The notes under the pieces are model-generated. The model made no database searches. It was not told the origin of the DNA and saw only the letters and a program-made list of their open reading frames with translations. Made by a program: the position numbers and the translations under genes. Positions 27,061 through 35,126 of a stretch of 64,000 bases of DNA are shown here, piece by piece (the first letter of the stretch is position 1; each line of letters begins with the position of its first letter). Origin of the DNA: Alkalicella caledoniensis (GTDB taxonomy: Bacteria; Bacillota; Proteinivoracia; Proteinivoracales; Proteinivoracaceae); the NCBI RefSeq assembly GCF_014467015.1, contig NZ_CP058559.1, forward strand, positions 3,631,372-3,695,371. Reading direction: 5' to 3'.

Positions 27061-27635
27061 CAACTCACAGTAGTGTTTATCCCCCGAACATACTCCCTCT
27101 TATTATGTTCACTCCAAGACAATACACCTTCTTTTAACAACAATAAAGTTAAAGCATAAACAACCTGACCTGCAGAAGTACTGTTGTAAGAAGTTGTTTC
27201 TATGATCTTATCCTCAAAGCGACTTAAAATATCAGACCTACGAACAAAACCTTTCTCATCAATGAAATTAAGTATGAAATCAACCATTTCCTGCCCCAGT
27301 TCCTGTGAAAACCTTATGGTGGTAGCATACTTACTGCTAGGTCTCCTTATGGCAATAGTAACAATACTCTCATGCACCACCCAAGTAGTTCTTTGTATAG
27401 GATCATCATCCTCAACCTTTTCCCCACTGCTGTATGCCTTCCATGCATCTAAAAAACCTTGATAATATTGAATTGCCCGATCAAGATAGAGTATCTTCTT
27501 CTGACAGTCAGATAAAAAAGTAGATAAATCAGTGGTATTTTCTACGGCTCCTTTGATATTCTTAACTTCAGCTGATTTTATATTATTTAACTCTCTTAGT
27601 ATCCCTTGCAGATTATCATTACTTATCACGCTCAA
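27057..27635 (-). CDS. Hypothetical protein with possible winged-helix C terminus
   Basis: 192 residues from TTG 27635, nine bases after AGGGAG; an earlier TTG at 27644 touches that site. The N-terminal 80 residues are helical (coiled-coil-like, ILRELNNIKSAEVKNIKGAVEN). The C-terminal part (GFVRRSDILSRFEDKI, GQVVYALTLLLLKEGVLSW) reads like a winged helix and may bind DNA. No family recognised and no membrane segment. Its stop codon lies at the edge of mini-hairpin array A, so the array would be in its transcript. Confidence 0.6.
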   Translation of the reverse strand: MSVISNDNLQGILRELNNIKSAEVKNIKGAVENTTDLSTFLSDCQKKILYLDRAIQYYQGFLDAWKAYSSGEKVEDDDPIQRTTWVVHESIVTIAIRRPSSKYATTIRFSQELGQEMVDFILNFIDEKGFVRRSDILSRFEDKIIETTSYNSTSAGQVVYALTLLLLKEGVLSWSEHNKREYVRGINTTVSW

Positions 27636-27644
27636 ACCAATCAA

Positions 27645-28110
27645 CTCCCTGGCCTAGTTATTTTATATAATATATATGCAAAGAGTTAATGGGTTATGAA
27701 AATACTTATTTTTTATTCTATATTTTTTAGGGGAATTTTGAGGGCAGTTCAAAGGACTAAACTTAAGTCAAAGGAGTCTAACACGGATTTTCAAATAGAG
27801 ATTACGCAGATTACGCGGACTTGGGAGTGAGGTTGATGGTCTTTTCTTTTAATAGGCTACAGAAACATCGACTTATTGCTACATGCTGGGTCTAAGATCA
27901 AGAAATATACTGCTACATGCTGGGTCCTAATTTTTTTGTATGGTTTTGTTGTTGCATTGGTATTATTTTTTATTATAAATGTAGTTTAAACACCAATTTT
28001 AAATGAACCTGTCTCATAAGCAATTATGCTGGGTCAAGAGCTGGGCGAAAACGTCTATCTACTGCTACATGCTGGGTCCTTATATCAGTAAAAAGTAGTC
28101 TGTTGGGTCA
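27645..28110. repeat. Intergenic region with GCTACATGCTGGGTC repeats
   Basis: No gene. Three copies of GCTACATGCTGGGTC lie at about 27880, 27911 and 28062, the first within a longer unit beginning GGCTACAGAAACATCGACTT. An isolated segment ACACGGATTTTC...GATTACGCAGATTACGCGG at about 27781 resembles the GTGGCTAA/ATCAGTGTAAATC family around 34.5 kb. Confidence 0.55.
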
Positions 28111-28510
28111 TTACCGTGAAAATAATTATCTTTAACTATCAGTGATAAAAAAGTCCTTTGAACATAGCGGTTAAAGCTCTTATAAAATCAGTGTTATCAG
28201 TGTCCATATGTTTTAATTCAAAAAAGACCCCACTTACATTACTCTTGGTGCAACTTGGTGCGGTTTTAGTTGGTGTAGATGGTGTCCAAATGTTATAATC
28301 TTTTTTTCCATTACCGTGAAGAATAATTATCTTTAACAATCAGTAACAAGAAAAAGTCCTTTGAACATAGCAGTTAAATCTCTTATAAAATCAGTGTTAT
28401 CAGTGTCTATATGTTCTAATTCTAAAAAGACCCCACTTACATATCTCTTGGTGAAAAATGGTGCGGTTTTAGTTGGTGTAGATGGTGTCCAAAATGTTTT
28501 AATCTTTTGT
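28111..28510. repeat. Tandem duplication, two units of 200 bp
   Basis: Two successive units beginning TTACCGTGAA (28111 and 28311), with small differences and one-base indels. Each contains AGTCCTTTGAACATAGC, AAAATCAGTGTTATCAGTGT, GACCCCACTTACAT and TTAGTTGGTGTAGATGGTGTCC. The open frame 28139-28339 on the minus strand is only part of the repeat. Confidence 0.85.
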
Positions 28511-28565
28511 GCCAGTTAGTGATGAGATTTTTCGTGAAGTTAGTGGCAATGTTTTTATAATAAGA

Positions 28566-28589
28566 AAAGCAGACCCAAAGGCCTGCTCT
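28566..28589 (-). terminator. Terminator of the M42 peptidase gene
   Basis: On the minus strand AGCAGGCC pairs with GGGTCTGCT (one G-T pair) and is followed by TTTTCTT. Between it and the stop codon, at about 28602-28630, AACTGCG is repeated four times. Confidence 0.65.
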
Positions 28590-28634
28590 AAAGCGTAAAG
28601 CTAACTGCGAACTGCGAACTGCGAACTGCGAAAA

Positions 28635-29672
28635 CTACAGTGTAAAGTCACCCTTATGAGCGTTCTCTAAAAACTTAGTAAGAAGCTCAACAGTTGCCTC
28701 TAAATCCTTCTTATTTGCAGTTTCTACATTTGAATGAACATATCTCGTAGGTAAAGATAAAGTAATTACAGGACAGCCAGTTCTAGATCTCTCAATAGCA
28801 CCTGCATCAGTACCTCCTCGTGGAAGAATCTCCATCTGATACTTAATACCATTCTCCTCAGCTATGTCCCTCATGAAATCAACCAACTTATAATTTGAAA
28901 TAGAAGCAGAATCCATAACCTTAATAGCTGCACCGGCACCTAAAGCTGTAATCTGAGCATGAGGGCTCCCACCTGGGATATCCCCTGCGATGGTAACGTC
29001 TAAAGCTACACCGATATCAGGCTGTACACCAAAAGCACTGGTTGTAGCACCCCTTAAACCTTGCTCTTCTTGAACTGAACCAACAGCATAAATATCTACA
29101 TCATGCTTGCTCAAACCCTTAATAGCTTCAATCATGATATAAACACCAGCTCTGTCATCTAAAGCCTTAGCGGAGAAGTTATCTCCAATCTCCAGAAAAT
29201 CACGCTCTAAAGTTACAAAATCACCAATTCTAACAAGCTTTTCAACTTCTTCCTTACTTCTACCAAGATCAACAAAAAAGTCACTGACAGCCAAGGATTT
29301 TTTCGCTTCCTCTGGAGTCATTAAATGTATAGGCTTAATACCAGGCATAAGAACACCATCTAAATCCTCTCTACCATGAACCTTAACCCTTTGTGCAACT
29401 AAAGTTTTAGGATCGAACCCACCAACGGGATTTAATCTTAAAAAGCCCTTATCGTCTATGTAGGTAACAATAAAACCAATCTCGTCCATGTGACCACTAA
29501 TCATAACCTTTTTGCCACTACCACTACCTCTTTTTAAAGCAATAACGTTACCTATGGCGTCCACCTGGATTTCATCAACATAATCTCTAAGCTCATCGAT
29601 CACGATAGAGCGAATACGCTCTTCCCTACCGCCAATACCAGCGGTCTCTGTTAATCTTTTTAATAATTCCAT
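28635..29672 (-). CDS. M42-family metallopeptidase (aminopeptidase/deblocking type)
   Basis: 345 residues, full length for the FrvX/YsdC family of cobalt- or zinc-dependent aminopeptidases that form large hollow assemblies in the cytoplasm. Metal and catalytic residues are in ISGHMDEIGF, ALDDRAG, VQEEQGLRGA, ALDVTIAGD and the late RYVHSNVE. The PDZ-like insert domain (about 70-165) is present. The ATG has GGGAGG upstream. It is flanked on both sides by tandem repeat blocks (28111-28510 and 29905-30340), which share sequence with each other. Probably works in peptide use. Confidence 0.93.
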   Translation of the reverse strand: MELLKRLTETAGIGGREERIRSIVIDELRDYVDEIQVDAIGNVIALKRGSGSGKKVMISGHMDEIGFIVTYIDDKGFLRLNPVGGFDPKTLVAQRVKVHGREDLDGVLMPGIKPIHLMTPEEAKKSLAVSDFFVDLGRSKEEVEKLVRIGDFVTLERDFLEIGDNFSAKALDDRAGVYIMIEAIKGLSKHDVDIYAVGSVQEEQGLRGATTSAFGVQPDIGVALDVTIAGDIPGGSPHAQITALGAGAAIKVMDSASISNYKLVDFMRDIAEENGIKYQMEILPRGGTDAGAIERSRTGCPVITLSLPTRYVHSNVETANKKDLEATVELLTKFLENAHKGDFTL

Positions 29673-30360
29673 CTAAGAACCTCCCTTATTTTATTGTTAG
29701 AAGCCTTTATTAATTTACTTCGACCTTAGAAACAAAATACCTTCTTTGTGATAAAAATATTTAAATAGGGGTGCGTTTTGGAGGCAAGATTTTTTATTGG
29801 CTACAGAAAAATGACTTATAGCTACATGCTGGGTCTAAAGAAAAACATAAAACCTTCCTCACACTAACTTTCACTAAAAAGCTCAGCACTATAAAAAATC
29901 TTAGTAATAAGACCCTACTTACATAACTCTTGGTGCAAATTGGTGGGGTTTAGTTGGTGCCAGATGGTGTCCGAATGTTTATTTTTTGCGTATCTGTATA
30001 AAAAAATCTTGTGAACTTAGCAGTTAAATCTCTTTCAAAATCCGAGTTATCAGTGTACATATGTTTTAACAAGACCCCACTTACATATCTCTTGGTGAAA
30101 AATGGCGGGGTTTTAATTGGTGTCAGATGGTGTCCGAATATTTATTTTTTGCGTATCTGTAATAAGAAATTCCTATGAACTTAGCAGTTAAATTTCTTTC
30201 AAAATCCGAGTTATCAGTGTACATATGTTTTAACAAGACCCCACTTACATATCTCTTGGTGAAAAATGGTGCGGTTTTAGTTGGTGCCAGATGGTGTTCG
30301 AAGGTTTGTTATTTATTGTGTCAGTTAGTGATAAGGACTATAGTGAAATTAGTGTCGAAA
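29673..30360. repeat. Repeat block: GCTACATGCTGGGTC copy plus about 2.5 units of a 164-bp tandem repeat
   Basis: GCTACATGCTGGGTCTAAAG lies at 29820. A diverged copy of the 146-bp family of 46.85 kb (CACACTAACTTTCACTAAAAAG) is at about 29855-29913. Then come a partial unit (29905-30010) and two full units starting with GAACTTAGCAGTTAAAT at 30013 and 30177, about 164 bases apart. They share GACCCCACTTACATATCTC and GGTGTCCGAATGTTTA with the 200-bp repeat on the other side of the M42 gene. Confidence 0.8.
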
Positions 30361-30378
30361 TAATTTCTCTTATTTAAA

Positions 30379-30421
30379 ATACACCTCCAGTCAGATTGAA
30401 CTCTAACTAGAGGTGTATTTG
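30379..30421 (-). terminator. Terminator of the flavoprotein gene
   Basis: AATACACCTC and GAGGTGTATT form a long stem with an imperfect inner part, just behind the stop on the minus strand. The T-runs on either side could make it bidirectional. Confidence 0.8.
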
Positions 30422-30426
30422 ATTAA

Positions 30427-31860
30427 TTATTTAGCTGCGGATTTCCCTGCAATTCTACCAAAAACAATAAGATCTGTCATGGCATTACCACCAAGTCTGT
30501 TGCCGCCGTGAATACCACCAGTAACCTCACCTGCTGCAAATAGACCGCTTATAACATTGCCTTCTGTATCAATAACTTGTCCTTCAGCATTAATCACTAA
30601 TCCACCCATGGTATGGTGAACAGCAGGTCCAATCTCTATTGCGTAGTAGGAACCTTCAATCAGCTTTCTTGGCATATCAGCTCTTTCAAAGTCAGCGTCT
30701 ACCCCGTCTACAAAGCCATTATATGCTGTAATTGTGTTAACTAAAGTATCAGAATCCATACCTACATTACTAGCTAGCTCTTCAATGGTTGTACCTTCAA
30801 GGGTAATACCCATTCTTATATAGCCATCAATGGCACTTAAACTTTCTCTAATGGAGTTATCAAGCACGAGATAAGCAGTTTGTCCTTCTTGCTCTAAAAT
30901 CGCTGCAGAAACAACATCCCTAGTAGCAAGTTCATTTACAAACCTCTCGCCCTTAGCATTAACTAAGATAGCACCATTACCCCTTACAGCTTCAGTAATC
31001 ATATGACCATTAGACGGTACAACTGTTGGGTGTGTTTGGATTTGATCCATATCAACAACATCTGCCCCAATAGCTTGTCCCATAACAATACCACTTCCAG
31101 TAGCACCAGCATGGTTGGTTGTACCGAAGCCTGCTAGCTTTGTATCAAAACCTGCAAACATCTCTTCACTAGCTCCGAAACCACCAGTAGCTATAATAAC
31201 AGCATCCGCTGTAATATTAAACTTAGTGCCATCCTTTTGCTCTACCTTGATACCAGTAGCCTTACCATCTTTAGTTATGATATCAGTAGCCTTAGTTTCA
31301 AGTAATATCTCAATACCTCTTTCTTCAGCATTTTCCTTTAGCACCTGTACAACATGTGGCCCAACTGGAGCTCCACCTGTAGGTCTATGTGTTCTATCTT
31401 GGGAAGAACCAGCCATCCTACCAACGTTTGATAAGTCAGCTCCTAAGCCAATCAACCACTCAACACTATCTGCTGCTTGAGAAGCTAAAATTTCCACAAG
31501 CGCAGGGTTATTTATGTTATAACCACCCTTCATAGTATCCTCATAGTGACTGTCAGCGCTATCTTCAATCCCTTGATCCTTTTGTACAGAAGTACCAGCT
31601 GCATTTAAACCACCTGTAGCTCTAAGGGTGTTTCCACCAACCATATTCATCATTTCAACAATTATTACTTCCTTGCCAGCATCTTTAGCTTCTATTGCAG
31701 CAGCTAGCCCAGCTCCACCGGAACCGATAATAACCACATCAGTTTTCAAATCATTAGATGAACTACCTCGATTACAACCAGCTAAAACTGCAAGTGTCAA
31801 AACAACAACCATTGACACTATTAATACTCTGTCCATTACATTTAATCGTCTTAATTTCAT
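30427..31860 (-). CDS. FAD-dependent fumarate reductase-like lipoprotein
   Basis: 477 residues from ATG 31860 behind GAGAGGAGA; an upstream in-frame ATG (31896) lacks a site. A lipoprotein signal (LTLAVLAGCN) exports it. The FAD-binding fold is clear: VVIIGSGGAGLAAAIEAKDAG near residue 38, AVIIATGGFG, and the end GLFAAGEVTGGIHGGNRLGGNA. The HTMGGL and GNRLGG regions match flavocytochrome c/fumarate reductase and related extracellular reductases, which reduce a double bond in the substrate. No heme motif and no covalent FMN domain are attached, so electrons must come from another protein. ApbE and a flavin-type lipoprotein occur elsewhere in the window. Substrate unknown (fumarate, urocanate or acrylate-type). 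Confidence 0.88.
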   Translation of the reverse strand: MKLRRLNVMDRVLIVSMVVVLTLAVLAGCNRGSSSNDLKTDVVIIGSGGAGLAAAIEAKDAGKEVIIVEMMNMVGGNTLRATGGLNAAGTSVQKDQGIEDSADSHYEDTMKGGYNINNPALVEILASQAADSVEWLIGLGADLSNVGRMAGSSQDRTHRPTGGAPVGPHVVQVLKENAEERGIEILLETKATDIITKDGKATGIKVEQKDGTKFNITADAVIIATGGFGASEEMFAGFDTKLAGFGTTNHAGATGSGIVMGQAIGADVVDMDQIQTHPTVVPSNGHMITEAVRGNGAILVNAKGERFVNELATRDVVSAAILEQEGQTAYLVLDNSIRESLSAIDGYIRMGITLEGTTIEELASNVGMDSDTLVNTITAYNGFVDGVDADFERADMPRKLIEGSYYAIEIGPAVHHTMGGLVINAEGQVIDTEGNVISGLFAAGEVTGGIHGGNRLGGNAMTDLIVFGRIAGKSAAK

Positions 31861-31969
31861 TAGTACGTCTCCTCTCGTGAATGTGAATTCTTTCATTTAC
31901 AAAATATAATATACAACATCCTTCTATCCTCTACAATGGTAAATTATTGAAACACACACCAAAGCAAAA

Positions 31970-31994
31970 AAAGCCTACCCAAAGTAAGCTCTTC
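31970..31994 (-). terminator. Terminator of the FliK-like/FlhB-like pair
   Basis: On the minus strand AGCTTAC-TTTGG-GTAGGCT followed by seven T residues, just behind the second gene. Confidence 0.65.
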
Positions 31995-32003
31995 CTTTAG
32001 CGA

Positions 32004-32264
32004 CTACGCCTTCTTATCCACCCTATAAACAAAAACTAATATCTCCGCAACAACCTTGTAAAGCTCAGGAGGAATTTGATCCCCTAACTCTAAAGCAATA
32101 AGCTGATTTACCAGTCTTTCATCATTATACAGAGGAATATCATTTTCCTTGGCTATTTCCAATATTCTCTCTGCCACATCCCCCACTCCAGTTCCAATGA
32201 CCTCAGGGGCTCTTTTCCTATCCTTACTATATCTTAAAGCTGCGACCTTTTTTCTGTCCTCCAA
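32004..32264 (-). CDS. FlhB C-terminal-like protein (YlqH family)
   Basis: 86 residues from TTG 32264, eight bases behind GGGGGG. It matches only the cytoplasmic C-terminal domain of the flagellar export switch FlhB/EscU (VAALRYSKDRKRAPEVIGTGVGDVAERILEIAKE split over the family's core; LVNQLIALELGDQIPPELYKVVAEIL). The autocleavage NPTH motif of true FlhB is absent. It follows the FliK-like gene by 11 bases. The pair equals ylqG-ylqH in Bacillus, a conserved couple outside flagellar operons with no settled function. Confidence 0.88.
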   Translation of the reverse strand: MEDRKKVAALRYSKDRKRAPEVIGTGVGDVAERILEIAKENDIPLYNDERLVNQLIALELGDQIPPELYKVVAEILVFVYRVDKKA

Positions 32265-32275
32265 AAATAGCCCCC

Positions 32276-33781
32276 CTATATCCTAAAATCAAGCCTACTA
32301 AACTTAACATCTCTGTTTTCCTCTTCTAAAACAACCATACCCTCAGTAATCCTTTCAACACTTACACTGGCATCCTTGTATGTTTCCAACAACATATCCT
32401 TTAATTCGTTAGTGGAAGAGTTAAAAATTCCATAGGCATTATTTCCCTCAACATACACAGTGCAGCTGACACCTTTTTCCACAATCTCTAGCTTTACTCC
32501 CACACTTCCTAAGGACTTAGTCTCCACATCTATGCGAACAAAAACCTTCTTGTTAAAGTCAGTCTTACTTTCTTTATCTAAATCAGAATTAATATGTATC
32601 TTCGTATCATACCATGTATCATCAATGTTTAGAGGAAGGTTCAAGTAAACATTGTTGTTCTCAGTAACTGGCCTATCCTGCAAGGTCATCAAAGTATCCC
32701 TAGCTAAACCCTTAACTAAATCAACAACATGGGTCTTAGTTTGGGATATTTTCTCTAACACTTGACTCTCGGGCTTTTCAGTATCGGGAATTACCCTTTG
32801 CTGTTGCTGTAATTCCTTTTTCTCTACCTTCGAAAGTTCATCTAGTAACTCAAACAACTTGATAGAAGTGTTTTCCTTAAAAACCTTCTCAATGGCTCCT
32901 TTAATTTCTTCACTGTCCCCTTTAACATTGAAACCTTCTGTAAACTTCTGAAACAGTTCATTTAACTTAATACTATCTTTACCAACGGTAAGGGAGCTAA
33001 GGGTAGAGTTACTTCCAAAGGCTTTTGAATTCTCTACATTGTCCCTATCCGCAGCTTGATTAACTTCACTCTCTATAGCAGTAGCACCTATACTCCCTTT
33101 AGACAAAGGTACATCTTCTAACTTGGCATTAACAAGACCTTCACTATTTTGCAAGGTAGAACTTACGTTCTTGCTTGTAGAGCCAACATCTTGATCTTGA
33201 GCCAATTCTCCATCAATAACAAGGAGATTTTCTATTATACCTTTTAGTACTTCACTAACTTCATTGCCACTAGTATTAGCTAATACCTGAATACCTTCCT
33301 TTGTAATTGGGAGATCCATTTTTAAGAGGGTAATAGCTTGTTGTAGTTGGTCCCTAAAACCAGAATTATTAACCTTTGGTAAAATCTTGTCCAACACCTT
33401 TACGCTGGATAAATCAACAGGAAGCTTATTATTAAGCAAGCCCTGTGAGATTTCAATATTCTTATCATTGGGTACCAACCCCATATCTTCTAAAGCATTA
33501 ACAATACCATTAGTATGGGAAGAACCTTCATTTAAAGAACTACCTATCTTTAACTTGATCTCTCCATTTTCAAGACCTTGAAATATTAGTTTTATCTGTT
33601 CATTCACCTGCAGTTGTATATCAGTCTTAGCAGCAATCTTCTCACCCTTAACACTGATGAGTACCATATCCTCCAAAATCTCCAACACTCGAGCATTCAA
33701 AACATCCCCAACGCGAACATTAGAAAAATCAAACCCCTTTTCCCCAACCAACCCCTGAAAAACCTCAGCCGAAACCCTCAC
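32276..33781 (-). CDS. FliK-like protein (YlqG type)
   Basis: 501 residues from GTG 33781, eight bases behind AAAGGAG (an upstream GTG at 33790 overlaps the site). The N-terminal 80 residues form a beta-rich domain (GDVLNARVLEILEDMVLISVKGEKI), the middle is low-complexity and helical, and the last 120 residues (YLNLPLNIDDTWYDTKIHI to DASVSVERITEG) resemble the C-terminal domain of the flagellar hook-length protein FliK. FliK C-termini contact FlhB, and the next gene encodes an FlhB C-terminal domain, so the two products probably bind each other. No flagellar genes are near. Confidence 0.78.
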   Translation of the reverse strand: MRVSAEVFQGLVGEKGFDFSNVRVGDVLNARVLEILEDMVLISVKGEKIAAKTDIQLQVNEQIKLIFQGLENGEIKLKIGSSLNEGSSHTNGIVNALEDMGLVPNDKNIEISQGLLNNKLPVDLSSVKVLDKILPKVNNSGFRDQLQQAITLLKMDLPITKEGIQVLANTSGNEVSEVLKGIIENLLVIDGELAQDQDVGSTSKNVSSTLQNSEGLVNAKLEDVPLSKGSIGATAIESEVNQAADRDNVENSKAFGSNSTLSSLTVGKDSIKLNELFQKFTEGFNVKGDSEEIKGAIEKVFKENTSIKLFELLDELSKVEKKELQQQQRVIPDTEKPESQVLEKISQTKTHVVDLVKGLARDTLMTLQDRPVTENNNVYLNLPLNIDDTWYDTKIHINSDLDKESKTDFNKKVFVRIDVETKSLGSVGVKLEIVEKGVSCTVYVEGNNAYGIFNSSTNELKDMLLETYKDASVSVERITEGMVVLEEENRDVKFSRLDFRI

Positions 33782-33835
33782 AAAAACCACTCCTTTCTAA
33801 ATCCAATCAACAATAAAATAAAGTAAAAATAATAG

Positions 33836-33876
33836 CTTTAGCCACAGATCTACATGATCAACATGATCATAAATCC
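33836..33876. repeat. Left inverted-repeat arm of GxxExxY element 1
   Basis: TTTAGCCACAGATCTACATG continues into ATCAACATGATCATAA. The first 23 bases match perfectly, in inverted orientation, the arm at 34520-34555 on the other side of the GxxExxY gene. Confidence 0.75.
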
Positions 33877-33894
33877 TAAATAATTAATTAAAGA

Positions 33895-34260
33895 TCATCT
33901 CATCAATCTTTTAAATTCCAAATCTTTAGGTCCAAAGTTTAGTATTAAACCTACATTTAAATTGGTAGCAGATAGATAATTTAAGAGTTGTGGAACTGCA
34001 TCTTCTACATTTCCCTTGTTACTTTTGAGCTCTACTATAACCTTATCTTCGACTACTACATCCGCTACATACAATCCTACCAATTCATTTTTATATTTAA
34101 TAGTGATGTTTTTTTGAGTTTCCACTTTAAAACCCCTCAATCTTAATTCCACTACCAAAGAATTTTCGTAAACCTTTTCCGCAAACCCGTATCTTAACTG
34201 ATTATATACCTCAAATCCCGCCCCGATTATCTCTTTAGTAATTTCTTCATGTAAATACAT
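33895..34260 (-). CDS. GxxExxY-family protein, copy 1
   Basis: 121 residues from ATG 34260 behind GGAGAGGATG. The family signature is visible (EVYNQLRYGFAEKVYEN), as is a PD-(D/E)xK-like core: ADVVVEDKVIVELKSNKG, then QLLNYLSATNLNVGLILNFG. Members are common in bacteria, often in several copies, and their role is unknown; the core suggests nuclease ancestry. It lies between inverted-repeat arms (33836-33876 and 34520-34555), and more copies of the right arm follow to 34985. It is clearly related to the copy at 50035 in this window. Confidence 0.85.
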   Translation of the reverse strand: MYLHEEITKEIIGAGFEVYNQLRYGFAEKVYENSLVVELRLRGFKVETQKNITIKYKNELVGLYVADVVVEDKVIVELKSNKGNVEDAVPQLLNYLSATNLNVGLILNFGPKDLEFKRLMR

Positions 34261-34519
34261 TTTGATCATCCTCTCCAATGAGTAACTTAAATTACATACA
34301 CCAAGCCAAATAAGCAAGCTCTCACTGAAGCCTCCTCCAAACTACTATAATAGTACTATTATAAACTATAAAAACTCCATGTTCTATAAAATAAGTAAAA
34401 AATACCCCTCGACCCCAAGAAAGCCATTCCCCTAAGATTATATATCCTATGCTAATATAGTTTATCTTAGCAACTTAAAGAATAATTAACCTTCTATACT
34501 TAAAAAAAATTATGCCCTT

Positions 34520-34555
34520 AAGATCATAAAGATCATGTAGATCTGTGGCTAAAAA
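34520..34555. repeat. Right inverted-repeat arm of GxxExxY element 1
   Basis: AGATCATAAAGATCATG continues into TAGATCTGTGGCTAAA; its reverse complement equals the first 23 bases of the left arm at 33838-33860. Similar units in the same direction follow at about 34595, 34655, 34850, 34905 and 34950. Confidence 0.75.
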
Positions 34556-35040
34556 ATTCATTTTTCTTTTGACCATGCTCTTGAAAAATTACGTGAAAAT
34601 CAGTGTAAATCCGTGGCTAAGCCCTTGACTTTATGCCCCTTGACCTTAAGAACACAATGATCATCTATATCAGTGGTTAATCTGTAGGTTAGCTTTGAAG
34701 GTCCGGGCAGGTTCGAAGCCCAGCACCCTACAATATATGTCAGTTTCGTGGGTCCCAAGGCTGAAGCCTTGGCTACAACTGTCTGTTGGGAGAGTCTTTC
34801 TTAGTAAGCCAGCTATTAAGCTTTTATCTACAACCCTTATTTTGATATCCGTGAAAATCAGTGTAAATCCGTGGCTAAGATCTTGCCCTTACGTTCTGCA
34901 CTTAAGATCATATAGATCATACAGATCTGTGGCTAAGCCCTTGCCCTTTATATCATGTAAATCAGTGTAAATCCGTGGCTAGGATTTTAATCCCCTAAGG
35001 TCTTTTGATTTAAAATAAATGTCGATTAATGACAAAATTT
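34556..35040. repeat. Run of GTGGCTAA-type repeats with one TGTAGC-hairpin-GACCC element
   Basis: No gene. Repeats of two related kinds: GATCATRYAGATCTGTGGCTAA and ATCAGTGTAAATCCGTGGCTA (about 34600, 34860, 34955). At 34746-34782, inverted, is the hairpin CCAAGGCT-GA-AGCCTTGG flanked by TGGGTC and GCTACA, the same element as at 21447 and 22978. The open frame at 34695-34970 is an artefact of these repeats. Confidence 0.65.
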
Positions 35041-35043
35041 AGC

Positions 35044-35072
35044 TTGTCCATATACCTATACTGTAATATAAT
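35044..35072 (+). promoter_or_regulatory. Promoter of the H-NOX chemoreceptor
   Basis: TTGTCC (35044-35049) and TATAAT (35067-35072) with a 17-base spacer, about 55 bases before the start codon. Confidence 0.65.
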
Positions 35073-35126
35073 TACAATATGTCTAATCAATAAAAATTCT
35101 TAATAAAATAAACCGGAGGTGCTAAA

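Noticed and set aside
28139..28339. Minus-strand 66-codon open frame
   Set aside because: It is one unit of a 200-bp tandem repeat; the second unit does not keep the frame open.
30175..30363. Plus-strand 62-codon open frame
   Set aside because: It lies in the 164-bp tandem repeat, has no ribosome site and is not kept in the neighbouring unit.
34696..34732. tRNA fragment (GGTTCGAAGCCC resembles a T arm)
   Set aside because: The stem does not pair in the correct register and no other tRNA arms are present nearby.
34695..34970. Plus-strand 91-codon open frame
   Set aside because: It consists of the GTGGCTAA-type repeats and one hairpin element and has no start signal.
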